Shown: positions 59,241-64,000 of the stretch, piece after piece
Position numbering within the stretch: the stretch's first letter is position 1
Layout of the letters: each line of letters starts with the position of its first letter
NCBI GenBank assembly: GCA_019321725.1
Contig: CM033124.1
Location: forward strand, 14,012,001 to 14,076,000
Direction of reading: 5' to 3'
Origin: Paulownia fortunei
Taxonomy: Eukaryota; Streptophyta; Magnoliopsida; Lamiales; Paulowniaceae
Length of the DNA stretch: 64,000 nt
The notes under the pieces: model-generated
Databases searched by the model: none
What the model saw: the letters and a program-made list of their open reading frames with translations, nothing else
Told to the model about the DNA's origin: nothing
Position numbers and translations under genes: made by a program

Positions 59241-61200
59241 GTTCCAATATGGTGTGCCCTGTTCCCATGAAGAGAACTAAAGTTGTTGTAAACCAGTGTT
59301 TGTCTTTGTGAATGGTTAATGTAACCAACTCGAAATATTGAATTAAGAAACGCAAGGAACTCCAGCATTTCTTTTACATTTTTTCGATGCAGTATTACTT
59401 CGCTGTCCATACTGTTTCTTTTTTCAGGAATTTTTATGTCTTCTTATGACTTACAATTTTGAAACTGAAAACTTGGTCAATCGACCTAACCCTAATCATT
59501 AAATTATGAATGCCAGTAAATATTGATGCCTTCTTGATTTCTTTTTCTTCTTCCTATTATGGGTGTTCTCGAGAATGATACAAGAGACTTCTTATTTGCC
59601 CAGAGTGTTTCAGGGTGGAGCTATCAGTAAATTTGTTTGAAACTTCCACAGATTTGGCGTAATCATCTTTATGACTCTAGTCTGATACACATTGATTAAC
59701 AGGAAAAAAAAGAAACTGAAAAACATGTGATACTGAATAATCCACAGATTAATTTCTGAATTACTGTTACTGAAAGGAAGCTAGTATCTACTGTATAAAA
59801 GAGCCACACTTTTTATCCTACTGTAGATACTGATAGTGCAGCATCTACTGGGGAGGGTATTATTCTTTCCATTGCCTGCTATCATTCTCAGTTGAAGTTT
59901 AGGCAAGTTAATTGTAGACAATAGTCGAAATGCTGGAGACAGACATTAGGCGAAATGCAAATCAGCGCATAACAATGAAAAGGTATATCCTCATACATTT
60001 GACTAGAGCCTGAAGATCTTGTTGATTTTAAATTCCGTTTCTTTCAAATGTGCATGGTCTTTTGAGTAAATTTTAGTGTTATGTACTCCTAGAGATCTTA
60101 TTTCATGTTATCCTGTATATTTTTCTCTTCTATTCTTTGTATTTGCTAAGACAAATTTCTGTTGTCCCCTGCCTGTGCTACACAAGTTAGGGCTCTCTTA
60201 TGAATATTTCTGGCTGATCTAGAAAGCTGCTGCAAGGAATCCTGACAAGACTTTCCTTTAGTTTTTATGCGATTATTTCTTGGTTAACGGTCAATAAAAC
60301 CTACCTGGATTTTTCTTCATTTATACATGCTGGTTTCTCCCCTTGCTTTAAACAATTTTCAGGATCATTAGGACTTGAATGTTTGAGTAGCAATTGGTTC
60401 TAGTGTGCAGTTTCTTGTTCTTCTCATTTGCTGAGCAGAATTTTCACTTTGGGGGATAAGGATGCGACAAGAATGGAGTTTCATTTCTTTCATTTGCTTG
60501 TTTAATCATCACCGTTTACCTTATTGTTTTACTCCCTTCATCTGCATGGTTATGGATATATTGGAGAACAAATCTTTTATGCCAAACGTGTACAACTCCA
60601 TAAGAGTTCAAGCTGTTGATCTATACGGTAATAATTGCTTTTGTAGTGGGGCCATTCTAGAAACATGGCGCATGGCTTGTTGGTTGTTATATGGTTTAAA
60701 AGGCAAAATTGTTAAATTAGTCTTGTAATTAATGAAAATGTCAAAAATAGTCCTATTCGAATTTGAAAAATTAATTTAGTCCTGTAACTAATGAAAAAGT
60801 TTCGAATTTAGTTTAAATTTCACAAAAATATTTAGAATTAATTTCATTTAACCCCTTATATTATTATTTTGGTATCAAATACCCCTCTATACAATAAAAA
60901 TCGTCAATTACCCCCATACTCTTCAAAAATTGAATTGAATGGATAAAAATATTATTGTAACTTTATAATAAAATAAATTCACCTTAACCTCTATTCTATT
61001 GAATAAAATATTTTTTAAATAAACACATTAATTACATTTTATACTAATAAATTATAATAAATATGATTCAAACAAAACAAAATAAATATGTTTAACAAAA
61101 TAAACATCAATTTTTATGTTTTATTTAAAATATGGTATCAATTTGTTTAAAATTTTGTTAAACATAAAAATGAATGTTGATTTTCTTAAACATATTAAAG
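59241..61200. other. Kinase 3' flank
   Basis: The sequence is mid-GC from 59,241 to about 60,720, with no gene that I can support; part is 3' UTR. From 60,720 the sequence changes to words such as TTAGTCTTGTAATTAATGAAAA, repeated in altered form 60 bases later, and becomes AT-rich. This is typical of plant intergenic repeats. Confidence 0.4.
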
Positions 61201-64000
61201 TAGCGTCATTAATCTTACACCTCATAACAAAGTCAAGAGTTCCAAAGGGTACAAAAATAATATGGGTTCATACAATGACGAAGTAGGGACCCATTCAGTC
61301 ACTTTTTCATAAGAGGTCGTTTCAAAGCACATGTAGTATGAATACATGCTATGATGGAGCTCTCACTCAATTTAGGCATGTCACGCTTTTAACATCATTT
61401 GAACTTAAGTCCAGTCGCTCTCAAAGCGTCTGACCTGCATACCACCAGAAGTCACTCTCCAAAATGTCTTCTTGCAGTTTGCACGTTCAAGTGAGAACAA
61501 GTTTATTATGAAGTTTGGATATACTTCTTCATAATCAATCAACTCTGATCTCATCTTAGCCTCAAAGTTAAGGCGACTCTTAGTTATATATATTAACTTT
61601 CCTCGCTGCTTCAAGCGTAAAGGCAATCATTCGCAAACCTTAATTATGCAACACGATCTTTAAGTCTCATCCTGCTCACTATCATAGCGCTAAGGCGATT
61701 ACCCGTGTGAGAGGATTAATCAAAGCCTGGTGATAACTCACAAATCCAGTATCAAACTCATAATGAGAATACAAATATAACTCATTAATCACAATATGTT
61801 CTCACTGGCCACAAAAATCAAATTCTACATAATCTCGTACTACTCACATGCCTTTGGAGCATATCTCCATACAGAGGCAAGAGATAAGCGATCAAATCGC
61901 TCGTAGAAATATGACTGAGAACAATTTAATTTTACGCAATACTCTCTTAAGTGAAGAGGTAACTGGTATTAGTATGTTTAGTCCTCCAACAATACTTGGC
62001 GCCCAAAGCATACATCAAAGTATCTTTATTATCACAAAGACAACAAAAGCCTCACAAATGTGCGCACAATGCGCATCCTTTCAAAATACCAAATCGTCTC
62101 CAACAAATCTCAGACTACTCTATTAAGATATCTAAGTATCCACTTGACAACATCACATTATTGCGTCAATGATCACTTTGATATCCACTCACCAATAATC
62201 TAATTATCAAGTACAGTACTAGTCGAGTACACACCAGTACACATCAAACCTTCTACAACGCTTGCATAATACTAGCTAGCATTTCTTTTCTTCTTCTATA
62301 TCAAGGCATTTCAATCTAATTAAGAACATAATCTTTGACCATGAAGTGTTTGACCATGAAGTGTCAATATGATTGGTAAGATTCATATAAAAATTCGGTA
62401 TCACAATACCAACTATACATCTACTTTTTCTATGTCCATTCAAATATAAATGACAACCACTACTAAGTGGAGACACCTTCATGTCCCTTCTGGCCATCAT
62501 ATTATTACCCAAATACAGTGAGAATTAAATTCTCTTATTTATGTTGACATATATTCAGTGATCTTATTCAACTATCGTAAGCCTACCAGAGTGATAGCTC
62601 GATGAAATCGATAACACCACTTTTTGGACGATAATTCAAGTTACAAATGGAGCTTCTCAATCAGCAATCTTTGCGCTTTTGCCCCACTTCTTGAATTCAT
62701 TAGGCGATCTACATAGATCTCATCGTTCACTCCTCATTTATATATGTCAACCTCAATTGTCTAGGACAAACCTAGATAAAAGTGGCAATAACTAATAACA
62801 TCTTGGTGTATTGAGGCGATCTCACCACTTAGAGAGAACATCTCAAAAATTTATGTTCCACAATTAGGCGTAAATATTTTGCCCTTGGTTGAGCTATACA
62901 AATGTTAATCAACCTATCTACTTTGCACTTGACCTCTAGAAACCACGTGTTTCTAATAACCTTGCACTTAAACGGAAGATCAACCAGCTCTAAACTTTAT
63001 TTTTAGTCATTAGGCTCATCTTTTCCTTCATAGCAGCTATTCCCTTAAAGCATCAAGTGAAGTCAAAAGTTTAAGTTGTCTCATCAACATCCACAAAAGT
63101 AGTCATGAAGGATATCCACTTAATCTCATATAGACGATGGGGAACAACTCATGTTCACTCCTTCTTACTTGTAGAATATAAGACTCATTTTCAAGTGAGA
63201 CACTTCCACTGATTCAGGGTCGTTCCCACTATTCCAGTGATTGCTAAATGAGTTTTAAAAAATATCATTCTCACTAGAAAATTGAGCGCCACTTCAAGAA
63301 TCTTATCACTCGTATAGCACAAGATTTCATTTGACTTCTTATATGCTCGTAATTCCTCCATGAGAAAATCTATACTGTGCGACTTAATTTTTATAATTTT
63401 CCCATCAAGGTGTTCATCACTTTTGAGAACATAGCTTCTTGAACTTAAATAGGTATAAACCCACTAATTTGGACTTGTTGCCACATCACAGCTCATTAAA
63501 GATTGGAGAATTCACTTGGAGGCACAATTTTCATTATGTAGGCCGTAATCAAGATTGCATCTTCCTAATTGAGATACAAATCTATTTGCGCCATCATATC
63601 AATTGAGTCATTTTGAAGTGTTTGATTCATCACAATTCGCAAACTCCTTTAGTTGCGAAATCTTTAGAATAATCCTTCAAATTGCAATTCTATTTTCCCC
63701 ACACATGTATCCAAACTATTTAGACATGTTATTCTCGCTTCCAATTAGTATGTTGAACCTCAATGTTTATACTCCCTGTGGTTCTCTACCTCCGTTAAGA
63801 ATCGCTGTAAACAATTTGCCGCTTCTGACTAGTGAGAGTTAGAGTGTACTAGCTTATAGCACGAATAGCAAATAAAGGAAAATAGAATGCACTATTCAAT
63901 GCTTCATACTTGTAAATCTGCACTCATTTTAGGGGACTAGCTTTAGAGGATAAATAACCCTCTTTCTTTCTTCCAGCGGGCTTTTTCCCGCTAGAAAATT
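61200..64000 (-). mobile_element. Decayed Ty1/copia-type retroelement, continuing past the window
   Basis: On the minus strand, short matches appear in the pol order of copia elements. Around 63,000 there is a degenerate segment resembling the start of the reverse-transcriptase domain. At about 62,693-62,730 it reads NDEIYVDRL, like the conserved RT stretch of this superfamily. At 62,122-62,151 it reads VKWILRYL, as in the RNase H domain. Many stops and frame changes interrupt it, so it is inactive. No LTR pair, primer-binding site or target duplication could be fixed; the right part lies beyond 64,000 and the left boundary is approximate. An 18-base tandem duplication (TTGACCATGAAGTGT...) sits at about 62,335-62,365. 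Confidence 0.6.

Noticed and set aside
60462..60728. An 88-codon plus-strand frame downstream of the kinase
   Set aside because: No similarity to any family I know, no splice context, and its composition matches surrounding non-coding DNA.
1..64000. A novel defence or CRISPR-like system
   Set aside because: The window is intron-rich plant nuclear DNA; the tandem repeats found are a partial-exon duplication, microsatellites and AT-rich duplications, with no regularly spaced repeat-spacer array.

Overview
This 64 kb window is nuclear DNA of a dicot plant. It has intron-rich genes with GT-AG junctions, AT-rich introns and spacers, and plant-specific families: RAR1 with two CHORD domains, PLS-class PPR, CYP704 and KEA. 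I could trace ten protein-coding genes, nine of them essentially complete. No rRNA, tRNA, CRISPR or bacterial-type feature was seen. The species cannot be fixed from the sequence.

Layout, left to right. 1-4549 (+): the last ten exons of CPSF160, a pre-mRNA 3'-end processing factor. 6.7-13.2 kb (+): the splicing factor U2AF65, with a 5'-UTR intron. 14.4-17.4 kb (-): RAR1, the HSP90/SGT1 co-chaperone of NLR immunity, whose last exon is followed by two extra partial copies of its own C-terminal coding end. 18.9-28.3 kb (-): a KEA4/5/6-type K+/H+ antiporter in 20 coding exons. 30.0-34.9 kb (+): a nucleolar DEAD-box helicase of the RH7/DDX21 type, divergent from KEA and with telo-box promoter elements. 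36.2-40.1 kb (+): an OMA1-type mitochondrial metallopeptidase. 41.8-43.4 kb (+): an intronless PPR gene. 44.7-47.5 and 49.5-53.0 kb (+): a tandem pair of CYP704-like P450s, the second with a one-base frameshift in its last exon. 57.1-59.2 kb (+): an intronless receptor-like kinase whose activation segment holds a Trp-, Lys- and Ser/Arg-rich insert of roughly 310 residues. 61.2-64.0 kb (-): a decayed Ty1/copia-type retroelement running off the window.

The order CPSF160, RAR1, KEA, OMA1, kinase matches, as I recall the loci, a short stretch of Arabidopsis chromosome 5 (At5g51660, 51700, 51710, 51740, 51770). The window is therefore best read as an ancestral eudicot block with other genes interleaved. 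There is no operon-like logic: the genes are independently expressed housekeeping, RNA-processing, immunity and ion-homeostasis genes. The points most worth a second look are the RAR1 terminal-exon duplications, the giant insert in the kinase activation segment, the P450 frameshift and a duplicated splice acceptor in the first P450.
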